Assembly: GCF_002295115.1 (NCBI RefSeq)
Contig: NZ_NSFV01000007.1
Coordinates: 310,001-374,000 of the forward strand
Source: Mesorhizobium sp. WSM4311
GTDB lineage: Bacteria > Pseudomonadota > Alphaproteobacteria > Rhizobiales > Rhizobiaceae
Length of the DNA stretch: 64,000 bases
Reading direction: 5' to 3'
Part shown: positions 20,201 to 29,141 of the stretch, piece after piece
How the letters are laid out: each line of letters opens with the position of its first letter
How positions within the stretch are numbered: position 1 is the first letter of the stretch
Notes under the pieces: model-generated
What the model was told of the DNA's origin: nothing
The model's database searches: none
The model's input: the letters and a program-made list of their open reading frames with translations, nothing else
Program-made: the position numbers and the translations under genes

Positions 20201-23200
20201 GCCTGGACCGCGCCAAGCAGCCTCGACTTGTAAGGCGCGTCTGTGTTCTGCTCGATGTAGTCGAGCGCGTCCTCGATGGCGCCCTTGGCCGCACCGATCA
20301 ACGTCTTGGCGAGCTTCGCCACCGCCATTTCGAGCGTGATGACGCCGGTGCAGAGTTCGATGGTTGTCTGCTTCACCGCATCGTTAAGTTCCTGCTTGGC
20401 AGTCGCGACGGCCGCGCGAAGCAGTGTGGCGGCCTCGCGCGCCTGGCCTTCGGCCGCCGCCACCTCGGAGGCCGTGCCGCCGGCCACGCGGACAGCGGCG
20501 ACGAGATCGGGCACGGGCACGGGCAGCGGAATGAAGTCGTCGAGGTACTCGATAGTGCCGATCATCTGTGCGACGACGTCGGCAATGGCTGCCTTGGCGT
20601 CGCCTTTTCCAATCGCTTCAAGCTTGTCAAGCGTTGTCTCGAGCGCCGCCTTGGCGCCGAGAATGTTCGAAATACCGTTGAGCAGTTGGTCGCGGACCGC
20701 CTCCTGCAGGCGTTCTGGAGCATTGGCGGCGAGCGTCGCCAGCAGGCGCGCGAACCGCTTGCCTGCTTCGTAGATCGCCGACAGCTTCTTCGGCAGCTTG
20801 AGGAGATCATTCTCGGCGAGCGCCGCATCGAGCATCTGTGAGAGGCCGGTCAGCCCTTCATCGATCTCCGGGAAATACCTCTTGATCGAGATCTTCTCTT
20901 GCTTTTCGGCGCCCTCAGCAACCTTCGCTTGCTCCTTGGCCAGACGTTCGTCGAGAGCATTCCACTGCTCTGCGATCGTCTTGACGACGGCCTTCAGCGG
21001 CAACAGCACATTGATGCGCACCAGCGAGAGTGCATCAGCCGCGGCGTCCTGCAGCGCCGAGCCGAACTCCATCGTCTCCTTGAGCAGCGGCAGGTTCGCG
21101 CCTGAAAGGTTGAACCATTTCATCAAATCTCTGAGCTTGATGATGCCAAGCAGCTTGGCGTCCGACGAGAAGAAGCTCTCGAAGACCTTGAGCTGCTCGG
21201 CGTCGTTGGCTTCGTTGTCGCTGTTCGCAACCGCCATTGCGCCGGTAGGCGGGGCAGCGGTGGGCGGCTTGGCCTTGCGGAAATACTCCGCCAGCGAGAC
21301 GATTTCGGTCTCGATGGTTTTCAAAGGGTCTGGCTTGGCTGCATACGCGGGCTTGTCAGCGCCGAGCGGACCCTTGCTTCGCGACAGTGCGTAGATCATC
21401 GAATTCGGTCGTGCGATGCCGCCCGAGCGGTCGCCACTGCCGCCCATGTTCAGCGGTACCGGCGTGACGAGATCCAGAAACACTTCAAGCGGATTGCCGT
21501 TGTCTGCTACTTGGCCGGCACCGTCCGAGGCCTTCTTCTCCCCCTGGAAGCCCTCCTCAAGGAAATGTCCGTCATAGCGGACTACGGTTGGGTTGGCGCC
21601 GGAACCGGTGAATCGCTCCACCTGCTCGATATGAATGAAGGCCTTTTCGACCATCGGATAGAACGGAGGCTGCTCGGCTCCTTCGAGGACGCCAGTCGTC
21701 GCATACAACGAATTGTCGCCGCCCCATTGCGCACCGCCAGGGCTGCGCCGTCCCTGCGCCTGAACCAACACGCTATCGGTTGCGAAGGTCGTGTCGCCGC
21801 TTTCCATCTCTTCGGCAAAACGCAGCTTTTGCCCCCGGAGCGGCATGGAGCGGAGGTCCGACGTCAAGGTATTGTAGTAGTCGGCGACCTTCTTGACGCT
21901 CGCCGGTGTGGTCGCGGCAACATTGTCCAGGAAGAGCAGCGGCATCGAGGTCGGCTTGCCGTCGAGCGCAAACTGGAACGCGATCCTGCCTTGATCCGTG
22001 AGGTCGATTTTCGGCCAGAAAGCGAGCCCAGGGGCGTCACCCAGGTTCAGCTTGCCATTCGGCTCTTCTGCCAATTGACCGGTGGCGCTCACCGGCGTCG
22101 TCGGGTCGACGATGTCCGGCGTGCGCCGGGTAAGCATCAGCACGTCACTGGCGCACCACTGGCGCCCGGCATTCGGCTGCCCGACCGCGGGATATTTCTT
22201 GTCGGGCTTGCCGATCCTCAAGAACATATGCTGGCGCAGCAACGCCTTGTAGCCCTGCTTCTCCGTCAGCAGGAAGATACGTTCGGTGAGCTTCACCAGT
22301 GAAGCGCGATGACCGAGCGGGAACAGATAGCCCTTGTAGACGACCTCGGCGCGGATATCGCGGCCAAGCACGATCTGATGCTGCCAGCGTTCGATCGACA
22401 TGCCGGTGAAGAACGGGCGGCCATTGGTGTCGAGCGCTGTCGCCGGCGGATTGAAGTGCGTGTCGTGCGTAAAGGACCCGCCGAGCGTCGACAGCGTCAG
22501 TTCGGTTGCATTCAGCGGTACCGGCCGATAGATCGCCTCGTCGTTGCGGCCGTCGAGCAGCGCGAATTCTTTCCCCGGCTCGAATTGCCCGGAGCCGTCG
22601 ATCAGGGCGCCGCCTTCCTCGACATTCTCGCCGATCGCTTTGCGTTTGCCGGTGACAGGCAGCCCGTAGGCCGAGCCAAGCAGCAGCAATTCGTGGCGGT
22701 CGTAGGCGTCGAGCGAGGTGCGGAAGAACTTGATGTCGGCTTCCGTCTCGCTGCGGATGCCCAATCGGCGGCATAGCCAGTCGACCAGCCGCAACTTCCT
22801 CGGTGCGGGAAAACTCTTCTCCTCCTTGCAGAACGCCTGGTCATCGTGATCGCCCCACTTGCCCTGGTCCTCGGGAAATGCAGCAACATGCGTGGCGAGC
22901 GGCGAGTTCACGCCGGAGTTCGACTGCTCCGCGCCGAGGAACCACGGTGCGTAGGCGCCGCGCGGCGGAGCGAAATGACCCGGCAGCGGCGACTCGCCGT
23001 CGCCAGGCGAGGGCTGCAGGGCCATTGGCCGGAAGTCCGGCGTGCCGACCACACGCAGACTGGGCAATATGTCGTCGACCAGCAGGCGGGCGGTCCAAAG
23101 ATCGCTGCTGTGCGATAAGGCCCTTGCCTTGAGTTGCGTCGGCGTCTCGCCATACTCCAGCACCGCCGGCGGACTGGCGAATTCAGGGTTGCCGTGCGGA

Positions 23201-26200
23201 ATGGGAAAGCGCCTGGTGGCCTGCCAGACCGCGTCCTGTGCCGTCGACAGCACGAGCCGCGACGGGATCTCGATCGCGGTCTCGAGCGTGGTCGGATTCT
23301 GCGCCAGCGAGGCCCGGATCTCGCTCATGCGCTGGGCACCGGTTACGTCCTCGCCGGCGCTCAAGCCCTGATGGCCGAGCATGCGGTGATCATCCAGGTC
23401 GGCCGCCTGTTCGCCGAGCGGCGGCATCATGCCCGAAGGCGCTTCGCGAAACAGTTTTTCAGCGCGCCGCGTGACCGCCGGCTCGTGATGTGACCAGTCG
23501 GTGAGCGAGGCGAAGGTGAAGGGGATTGCGCCGAACGCGATGCCTGCGGCGCCTGGCTTGGTCGCCGACGCGGGCGGGAATGCGGGCATCCCGTTGGCGT
23601 CATGGCCATCGCCGAGTCCCGGTCGGCAATTGACCCTGAAGGCCAGCCGTGTCGGTCCAGAAAGCCGCGCCTCGACGATGTCTGGAATGCCGTCGCGGCC
23701 CGACGCGAACGTTGTGAATTTCGATCGCGCGTCCTTGTCGCGCCTGCCCGCCATCGTCAGCTGTTCGGTCGAAAGCCCGGCCAGATTGATCGGGTGGAAA
23801 TATTCTGCCTCCATGGCGCTATCGGTCGCTGGATCAGCCGGCTTCATCTTGGAATTGCCGGTGAAGAGATCGCGATAGAAGCCGCGGAACAGCGAGTAGA
23901 GCGGCAGGCTCGATTCCAGCTTGCGCTCGAGTTCGAGCCGCAGGTCGTAGTCGGTCGGAAGCGGTTTGGGTTGATTGTCGGGGCCGGATTCTGCCGCCTG
24001 AATGGCGGTGATCTGCGCCGCTGCCTGGACGTCTATCAGCTGGTCGATCGCCGCTCTGATTGTGCCGTCGATCGACTGCATCTGCAGTTTCCGAGCGGCT
24101 TCGAATGCATCCGGCTGCAGGCCGTCGGGGCCGATATAGACACGCTGCTCTTCGGAGAGTTCTGCGGTCTCGGTGGCGGTCGCGAACTTGCCGCAGAAGT
24201 TTGCGAAAGGATTGCCGAGATCCGAGCCAGCCGCTTGTTCGTTCTTCTTCTTTTCGTCCTGGATGAATTTCCTTTGCACCAGCTCAGGTTTCAGTTGAGC
24301 TGCGGCAGCCTGCTGGTCCTTGTCGAGACCGAAATCCGGCAGGGGCGGGAGTTCGGGCCGGAAGATCGCTTCCTCCATGACATGCTGGGGGTCGAACTCG
24401 ACAACCAGGACCGGGCGCGTGTCGACGCGCACCGGTCCTGGAAGCGCCCCCCGCTCCTCTTCGGACATGTCGGCACGCTCTTGGCGCGGCGCGACAACCA
24501 CCCCGCAGTCCTCACGCGCCGGGAGGATGATCGGCTGCGGCGTGAAGGCCAGGATCATGTCCGAGAAGCGGAACCGGAGCCGCATCTGGTCGTAATCGCG
24601 CGCCGCCATCAGCGATGCGCGCGATAGGTCGAGCGTGGCCTGGCGCGCGCCGGCCGTCAGCGTTCCAAGCCAGATGAAACTGGATGAGCCGGCGGTGGGC
24701 GATTCAGCGATCGGCCCGGCGAGCGGCAGTCCGTCTGCAAACGACAGGCGCAATTCGGCCCGCTCGAAGCGCAGCCTGCTGTGGCTGACATCCGGCAAAG
24801 CCGTGTCGGCCTCGAGCAAATGAAGGTCGACGGCAGCCCGGCGCAGACGCTGCTGATCGCCAGCTTTGGCGCCGCGATCCGCGACGATCCATACCGTCTG
24901 GCCCGGTGCGCCAGCGCGGTCGCCGCTGGCGGCGAGTATCACCTTGCCGAAATCGTCCCCGGTCGTCGTAACCGCATCTGAGGCCGAGGCTGAGCCGCCG
25001 GCCGGGACATCATCGGCCTTGGCCACCCCCTCTTCATGATCCTTGTATGCGCCGGTTGCTCGAATTCGGCCGATTGCCGTGGTGATCTCCGTCTTCCTCG
25101 GAACGGCAACCGACTCCCCGTCGGCATCGACTTTCTCCATATCGACCGCGCCGGCGGCAGAGATAACGGTGCGGACAATCTCATCCTTGCCGGGGAAGAC
25201 GATGCTGGTTTCTGTCGCGACCAGTTGCTGGAGTTCAAGCGGGCCGGCGACCTGCGCGCCCTTTTCGACGAATTCTGCCGTCGTGGTGCCGACGACGATC
25301 CGGGATACAGTCTGGAAGGCGCCTGGCAGCAAGGCCGAGGGGCCGCGGCGGATTTCGAATTGCCATTTCCCGCCGGCAGGCGGATCGGGACGGATGAGAC
25401 GGAAATTGAGTCCGGCGCTGTTGCCCGCACGCAGGTTCGCGACCGACACAATGGCACCGATCCCGCCAAAATGAGGCCCGGCCGTTGTGCCGTCTGCGGC
25501 CTTCTCATGCCAGCCCAGCGAGAAGTCGGTAACGGCGATCTGGCCCGCAAAGGCACCAAGCGGCTTGCCTATCGTACTCACGTGCCACTGGAACTTGCCG
25601 GTCAGTCCGATCGCGACGTCGTCCTTGCCGTTGCCTGCATCGATCCGGCCAGCGAACATGCGCAGGAATGTCTTGTTGACGCGCGACGCCCATAGGGTTT
25701 CGGTGGCCTCGGCCTTTTCGTTGATGAAATCGTCGAGACATACGGGATGTTCCGTCTCGTATTCGAGCGACTTGCCGTCGCTGTCCAGCCAGACGTCGGT
25801 GAGGATTCTAAGCTTCCAGCCGGCAACATTCTCGAAAAACAGTTCGATCTTCCTGTCAACGAGATCGCCATAGCTGATGTTCCTGATGTAGAGTGTGCGT
25901 TTCTTCGCGTCCGGCCCGGGTCGCGCAATGTCGAACCAGCTTTTTTCACCGAACATGTCGACTGACATGTCGAGCGTTTTCAGCCCGGGCGCGGGTTCCC
26001 GGGTTTCGTGATCGACGCGAAGCACGCGCAGGTTGCTCCCGTCGGCCGAAAGATCAAATGCGAGATCGAGGTTCGAATCGTCGGCTCGATCTGCGGCAAA
26101 GGCGGCTGACAGACTCGGAATAGCCGGTGCCGTGGCAAGAAGGCCAAGAAAATGGCGTCTGTTCAGAGGCAGCGGCCGCTGGAGCCCGCCAACCGGAACA

Positions 26201-26232
26201 GCAGACGACGGCAGATAGAGATGTTTCCACAT
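17266..26232 (-). CDS. Giant exported protein with twin-arginine signal (2988 aa)
   Basis: 2988 residues from the ATG at 26232 (GGTGA just upstream). A four-codon longer TTG start is possible. The N-terminus has a long basic n-region, the twin-arginine motif NRRHFLG, a hydrophobic core and an AFA cleavage site, all within the first ~55 residues, so Tat export is predicted. Residues ~60-1700 are mostly beta-rich with no known domain. About 1750-2580 is a long helical, coiled-coil-like section rich in Ala, Leu and Glu. The last ~400 residues are glycine-rich beta (repeated FGGSADFSFG / FFAGGAASIW style strands) with a polyglycine linker near residue 2908. It is the first gene of the leftward operon behind a SARP-like box. 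Export of a folded 310-kDa protein by Tat would be exceptional. Function unknown. Confidence 0.85.
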   Translation of the reverse strand: MWKHLYLPSSAVPVGGLQRPLPLNRRHFLGLLATAPAIPSLSAAFAADRADDSNLDLAFDLSADGSNLRVLRVDHETREPAPGLKTLDMSVDMFGEKSWFDIARPGPDAKKRTLYIRNISYGDLVDRKIELFFENVAGWKLRILTDVWLDSDGKSLEYETEHPVCLDDFINEKAEATETLWASRVNKTFLRMFAGRIDAGNGKDDVAIGLTGKFQWHVSTIGKPLGAFAGQIAVTDFSLGWHEKAADGTTAGPHFGGIGAIVSVANLRAGNSAGLNFRLIRPDPPAGGKWQFEIRRGPSALLPGAFQTVSRIVVGTTTAEFVEKGAQVAGPLELQQLVATETSIVFPGKDEIVRTVISAAGAVDMEKVDADGESVAVPRKTEITTAIGRIRATGAYKDHEEGVAKADDVPAGGSASASDAVTTTGDDFGKVILAASGDRAGAPGQTVWIVADRGAKAGDQQRLRRAAVDLHLLEADTALPDVSHSRLRFERAELRLSFADGLPLAGPIAESPTAGSSSFIWLGTLTAGARQATLDLSRASLMAARDYDQMRLRFRFSDMILAFTPQPIILPAREDCGVVVAPRQERADMSEEERGALPGPVRVDTRPVLVVEFDPQHVMEEAIFRPELPPLPDFGLDKDQQAAAAQLKPELVQRKFIQDEKKKNEQAAGSDLGNPFANFCGKFATATETAELSEEQRVYIGPDGLQPDAFEAARKLQMQSIDGTIRAAIDQLIDVQAAAQITAIQAAESGPDNQPKPLPTDYDLRLELERKLESSLPLYSLFRGFYRDLFTGNSKMKPADPATDSAMEAEYFHPINLAGLSTEQLTMAGRRDKDARSKFTTFASGRDGIPDIVEARLSGPTRLAFRVNCRPGLGDGHDANGMPAFPPASATKPGAAGIAFGAIPFTFASLTDWSHHEPAVTRRAEKLFREAPSGMMPPLGEQAADLDDHRMLGHQGLSAGEDVTGAQRMSEIRASLAQNPTTLETAIEIPSRLVLSTAQDAVWQATRRFPIPHGNPEFASPPAVLEYGETPTQLKARALSHSSDLWTARLLVDDILPSLRVVGTPDFRPMALQPSPGDGESPLPGHFAPPRGAYAPWFLGAEQSNSGVNSPLATHVAAFPEDQGKWGDHDDQAFCKEEKSFPAPRKLRLVDWLCRRLGIRSETEADIKFFRTSLDAYDRHELLLLGSAYGLPVTGKRKAIGENVEEGGALIDGSGQFEPGKEFALLDGRNDEAIYRPVPLNATELTLSTLGGSFTHDTHFNPPATALDTNGRPFFTGMSIERWQHQIVLGRDIRAEVVYKGYLFPLGHRASLVKLTERIFLLTEKQGYKALLRQHMFLRIGKPDKKYPAVGQPNAGRQWCASDVLMLTRRTPDIVDPTTPVSATGQLAEEPNGKLNLGDAPGLAFWPKIDLTDQGRIAFQFALDGKPTSMPLLFLDNVAATTPASVKKVADYYNTLTSDLRSMPLRGQKLRFAEEMESGDTTFATDSVLVQAQGRRSPGGAQWGGDNSLYATTGVLEGAEQPPFYPMVEKAFIHIEQVERFTGSGANPTVVRYDGHFLEEGFQGEKKASDGAGQVADNGNPLEVFLDLVTPVPLNMGGSGDRSGGIARPNSMIYALSRSKGPLGADKPAYAAKPDPLKTIETEIVSLAEYFRKAKPPTAAPPTGAMAVANSDNEANDAEQLKVFESFFSSDAKLLGIIKLRDLMKWFNLSGANLPLLKETMEFGSALQDAAADALSLVRINVLLPLKAVVKTIAEQWNALDERLAKEQAKVAEGAEKQEKISIKRYFPEIDEGLTGLSQMLDAALAENDLLKLPKKLSAIYEAGKRFARLLATLAANAPERLQEAVRDQLLNGISNILGAKAALETTLDKLEAIGKGDAKAAIADVVAQMIGTIEYLDDFIPLPVPVPDLVAAVRVAGGTASEVAAAEGQAREAATLLRAAVATAKQELNDAVKQTTIELCTGVITLEMAVAKLAKTLIGAAKGAIEDALDYIEQNTDAPYKSRLLGAVQAYRTRLEEVEKRIDARPSQLPPAVSQLLAELRRLQTGALAVESLVNAVHAKNMDAALAASATVSRQLFGAELDLTAVLQTPATEAAGALDGLAKLLGFAVVGTPQWPTDDEADTADMPDLPDVLPAEGTILKRIADAWTSVGEIDTQLAKAQSEFDDHKSDLPLNLQEAAQGVLKDTTTLDSIIKTQIGSIYRHTVHLGRGLQAVQRSLDDIKAQSIGDGTGDTLNPAKLLQRLEAARAVVEVALDGLEAALKEIAAAFSNYLSKPNNQAALAGGFAATLIASTDIADAVKKLEAALQSAQSKVADCLTVVVSLSLKLLSKGSLLATAGISEVSKIVAALPEILNPERNSVVAALTKLTSTLPVNLREDFDAGGSPETIEKLLVLPVKTGEGTSVQQFFMGGGASTEFDTIRDGLRNAEITAVNAYRSLLDRASALPAALRDKAFNLIKPALEPLATGYAAILEARNKVLKDPSLAEGLATGLVVQALTVPKLEGFACDGEGCDRLQQEADWISDAANATDFGQTEVRKQLGAFLDGWLGGQAAPLLIIRNLKDLVVKATSGDILSMIDVAALRDEIEDTLANLVPLRTTLAYDLNLATGSYGAGQSQGKIFSLMNGSRFDVAVRVNIDLLGKDPVKFRADGKLGAFEVNLLGGIFEAVALKFHGASFLIEDGGKPSFDVNYNTFEIGKELEFAQQLQSFLSPSGSGFYLQPLDGLPGIEAGYGINLGTIQLGGISFSNVSLNVAALLPFTDSEALFRASLARRLAPFTISVPPFGGAGYFAITASAKKIVGFEASFEFGGSADFSFGPLVAYGRIMSGFYIRTQELASGHRVTELSGTFFAGGAASIWIFNFYASLYVKLGMAEGGAMEGEAIFSFAFSMGIVDYDYSVRAASSQPAMGSGGGGGSSQSGALESPTRFAGISADGIDRSIITGATGATITPDEYGFVTGVKVTTVCQGKDTSKYFDYFDIALLEQAS

Positions 26233-26310
26233 CTTTTCACCCAAGCAGAGCTTGGCCTCACGGGACTGGGTTCTTGAACGGCTGCGTGTTCAACTCGCCG
26301 CCTGACCCCA

Positions 26311-26346
26311 GAGTCATCTCGCCACAGGCGTTACACCGCCGTTACA
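26311..26346 (-). promoter_or_regulatory. SARP-type direct-repeat promoter of the giant-protein operon
   Basis: On the minus strand, TGTAACG (26346-26340), a 4-bp spacer and TGTAACG (26335-26329) form an exact heptamer direct repeat with 11-bp pitch. After 8 bp comes GAGATGACTC (26320-26311), at the position where SARP promoters have their -10 element. The sequence is not a consensus -10. The operon start codon is ~80 bp further on. The same layout recurs at 43096-43131. Confidence 0.65.
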
Positions 26347-26632
26347 TGGTCGTGGGGGCAAAAGCGTAGGTCTCGGATTGTGCGCGCGAGTGTGTACTCT
26401 TGAACTTCACGCCGAAAGATTCGAAGCCGGCTCAACTCTGCGATGCGCGCCCCCGCGCGGTAGATTGTATTTGATGTTACGGATTAGCACCCTTCCTGAC
26501 CGGCGGCATCGTGGTTCCGTCAGCACGTCGATCATTTCAACTTGCCGACTTCAAGCATTTATGCCGAACCAGCGCGAAAGCATTTGCCTTCATTGATTTT
26601 TTGATCGAATATCGGGTTTGGGGGTTGGGAAA

Positions 26633-28582
26633 ATGGCGTCGATACAGCCTGAGAATACTGTTTCGTTTCGATTGTTTGGTTTCCCCCAGGTCGGTTCCTC
26701 GAAAAAAACGAGCGTGTTTCCGTCGCGGGGCTTCTGCCTTTTGGCGTTGCTCTGTTTGGCGCCGGTCAAAAAGCTGACGCGTGCTCGGGTCGCCGCGCAG
26801 CTTTGGGACAGTGCCGACTCGACTGCAAGCCTGGGCAACCTGCGCCAACTGCTGTTGCGCATGCAGAAGGCTCTACCCGATCTGAACACGATCCTTGCGG
26901 TGGACGACAAATCACTCTGGCTGACAAACGCCGCCGGCCAGATCGATGTTTGCAGATTTCTGGAGCTGGGTGACGGGCCTGCGGATCAAACTCTCCTGGA
27001 GCTAGTCGCACTTTACCGGGGCGATTTTCTGGAAGGCCTGGCCGCCGCGGCCAATCAACCGGATGACGCCTTGGCTATAGCCAGCACCTATTTGCGAGAG
27101 CGCTATTTCGCCCTTGTTCAAGAGGCGCTGAAGGCGCTCACCCGCTACGGGACTGCTGACTTGACGTTGCTTCGCGCCGTCGAACGACACAGCCTTTCCA
27201 TCGACAACGCCAGGGAAGACACCTACCGCGCACTGATCATGGCCTACGGCGCAATCGGCAGGCCCGAAGAAGCAAGGCGGATTTACGGCCTCCTAGCTTC
27301 GGTGCTGAACATGGACGGCGCCGACAGTCCCGTCCTGAATACACGCGTTTCGCTTGCGCACGCGACAGCAAGGCTCATCGATCAGACATTCGGTCGACCC
27401 AATGACGTCGGCGAAGCCGGAACACGCCTGATGCGGGTCGCCCTGCTAGCACCTAATTGGGCATCACGGATGTCGGATCGCGACAATTTCCTTCGCGCTC
27501 TTGTGGAAGACATCGCGAACGAGCTGGCACGATACAAGAGCCATCTGACGCTGGCACCCCACAGCAGCTTTCAGGTAATGCACGACGGCGGCGTTCTGCA
27601 GGAGAACAGCTTGTTGCGGGCAGATTATACGGTCAGCAGTTTCGTCCGGCCCGCAGCCGGTCCTGGTACCTTGTGTGTGCGCCTCGTGCACAGCGATTCC
27701 GGCGCCATCGTCTGGGCTGGTGACTTCGCGCTGCAACATGAGGTGCTTGTCCACTCCAGTCGGGTGCTCGTCGCGCGGATTGCTGCCGAAGTGTCCGGTG
27801 CCGTGGAAAGCGATTCGCTCAAGCAACTGGAGCGAACCGGGAACGCCTCGTCGTACTTGCATTTCCTGAGAGCTCAAAGCGCGCTGAAGACATGCGACCT
27901 GCGAAGCGTGCGACGGGCGCGGCGGTCGTACGCCAATGCGATCAAAGAAGATGGCCGCTTCGCAGAAGCTTACTCCGGTGTGTCCTGCTCACTCTATCTC
28001 GAGTGGCTCTTGCTCGGCGGCAACGATCCGAAGCTGCTGTCGGAAGCGCGCGAACTAGCCGATCAGGCGATACGCTACGATCCGAACAGCTCGTCCGGCC
28101 ACTGGCGCAAGGCAATGGTCGCGCTTTATCAACACGACTTCGCTCAATCGGAACAGTGTTTTCACCGGGCGCGGGACCTGCATCCGAACTCCGCTGACAT
28201 CCTGCTCGACCACAGCGACGCCATGGGCTTCGTCGGCGACGCCAACGATGCATGGCGGATGTACGAGCGCGCCATCGATCTCAATCCCACACCGCCCGAC
28301 CACTACTGGTGGGCCGGAGCGAGCATCGCCTTTTCCAAGGCGGACTATTTCAAGGCCATCGAATTATGTAGCCGGCTTGACCACGAAGAGTCCGTTCTGC
28401 GACTGCTGGCCGCGTGCCATGGGCAGTTGGGAAACGTCGTCGAGGCGCGAGAGTACGGCCACCGACTAATGGAGATGTATCCCGGCGAGAGCGCCGAGAG
28501 CATGACGCGCCTGCAGCCGCACCGCAGCAGGCAGGACCTGCAACCATTCATCGACGGACTGCGGTTGGCAGGTATCAAGTGA
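26633..28582 (+). CDS. SARP/BTAD-family transcriptional regulator with C-terminal TPR-like region
   Basis: 649 residues from the ATG at 26633. Residues ~10-100 form an OmpR-like winged helix (SFRLFGFPQV, then LTRARVAAQLWDS). About 103-245 is the bacterial transcriptional activation domain, with RGDFLEGLAAAA, LRERYFALVQEAL and AREDTYRALIMAYGAIG. The remaining ~400 residues include helical TPR-like repeats (AYSGVSCSLYLEWLLLGG, then DLHPNSADILLDHSDAMGF). SARP activators bind heptamer direct repeats at 11-bp pitch and switch on biosynthetic clusters. It is divergent from the giant-protein operon, whose promoter has just such a repeat, and lies 21 bp upstream of the YcaO operon. It is the likely local activator. 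Confidence 0.82.
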   Translation: MASIQPENTVSFRLFGFPQVGSSKKTSVFPSRGFCLLALLCLAPVKKLTRARVAAQLWDSADSTASLGNLRQLLLRMQKALPDLNTILAVDDKSLWLTNAAGQIDVCRFLELGDGPADQTLLELVALYRGDFLEGLAAAANQPDDALAIASTYLRERYFALVQEALKALTRYGTADLTLLRAVERHSLSIDNAREDTYRALIMAYGAIGRPEEARRIYGLLASVLNMDGADSPVLNTRVSLAHATARLIDQTFGRPNDVGEAGTRLMRVALLAPNWASRMSDRDNFLRALVEDIANELARYKSHLTLAPHSSFQVMHDGGVLQENSLLRADYTVSSFVRPAAGPGTLCVRLVHSDSGAIVWAGDFALQHEVLVHSSRVLVARIAAEVSGAVESDSLKQLERTGNASSYLHFLRAQSALKTCDLRSVRRARRSYANAIKEDGRFAEAYSGVSCSLYLEWLLLGGNDPKLLSEARELADQAIRYDPNSSSGHWRKAMVALYQHDFAQSEQCFHRARDLHPNSADILLDHSDAMGFVGDANDAWRMYERAIDLNPTPPDHYWWAGASIAFSKADYFKAIELCSRLDHEESVLRLLAACHGQLGNVVEAREYGHRLMEMYPGESAESMTRLQPHRSRQDLQPFIDGLRLAGIK

Positions 28583-28603
28583 GAAGAGGGAAGGGGAAGT
28601 GCA

Positions 28604-29137
28604 ATGAAAAATCTGAAGCCATCTAGGGCCTTCATCATCGGAGATCGCGATCTCGGTCTCACAATCGTCATTACCGATCCGGTGATGGTTGTTTACTACT
28701 CTGCCGAAGATCTCAAAAAGGCGGAACACAACGACATGAGTGGGCAGGAGCCCATCGTCTCCATGGCAGCGATAGTCAAGGATCTGGTGCCGCATCTGCG
28801 TGGGGTCGAGGTGGTGCAGCTGAAGCAAAGATTGAATCAGATCGACCAAGGCAAGCACGGCGACTTTTCGCTCGCTCAGGAGGAGGCCGCGTTCGCCGAG
28901 GCTGACTATGCCAGGACTATCGGCAGGATCATCAGAAACGGTGGCAATGTGTGCGATGTGGATTTCTGCGTCGCGCTGGATGTCGATCCTGCGGAAATAG
29001 TCGCGAAGGGGCGAAACACTGAGCCGGCCTCGGAGATTGCGGACTACCTGGCAGCCAACGCAAGCAAGCCGCAGCAATTCCACATCGGCAATCTTGCGCC
29101 CAGCGAGCTCGATCCGCTGGAACCGTGGAAGCCCTGA
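28604..29137 (+). CDS. 177-residue unknown protein heading the YcaO-TfuA operon
   Basis: Start ATG at 28604 with GGGGAAG just upstream. No signal peptide. The sequence is acidic and mixed, with a beta-rich start (RAFIIGDRDLGLTIVITDP), helical middle and a cysteine pair NVCDVDFC near ~120-126. The C-terminus is Pro-rich. It begins 21 bp after the regulator stop and ends 4 bp before the YcaO start. In TfuA-YcaO operons an unrecognised neighbour is often the substrate or a recognition protein. At 177 residues it is long for a RiPP precursor. I do not assign a function; a precursor or partner role is a hypothesis. Confidence 0.7.
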   Translation: MKNLKPSRAFIIGDRDLGLTIVITDPVMVVYYSAEDLKKAEHNDMSGQEPIVSMAAIVKDLVPHLRGVEVVQLKQRLNQIDQGKHGDFSLAQEEAAFAEADYARTIGRIIRNGGNVCDVDFCVALDVDPAEIVAKGRNTEPASEIADYLAANASKPQQFHIGNLAPSELDPLEPWKP

Positions 29138-29141
29138 ACCG

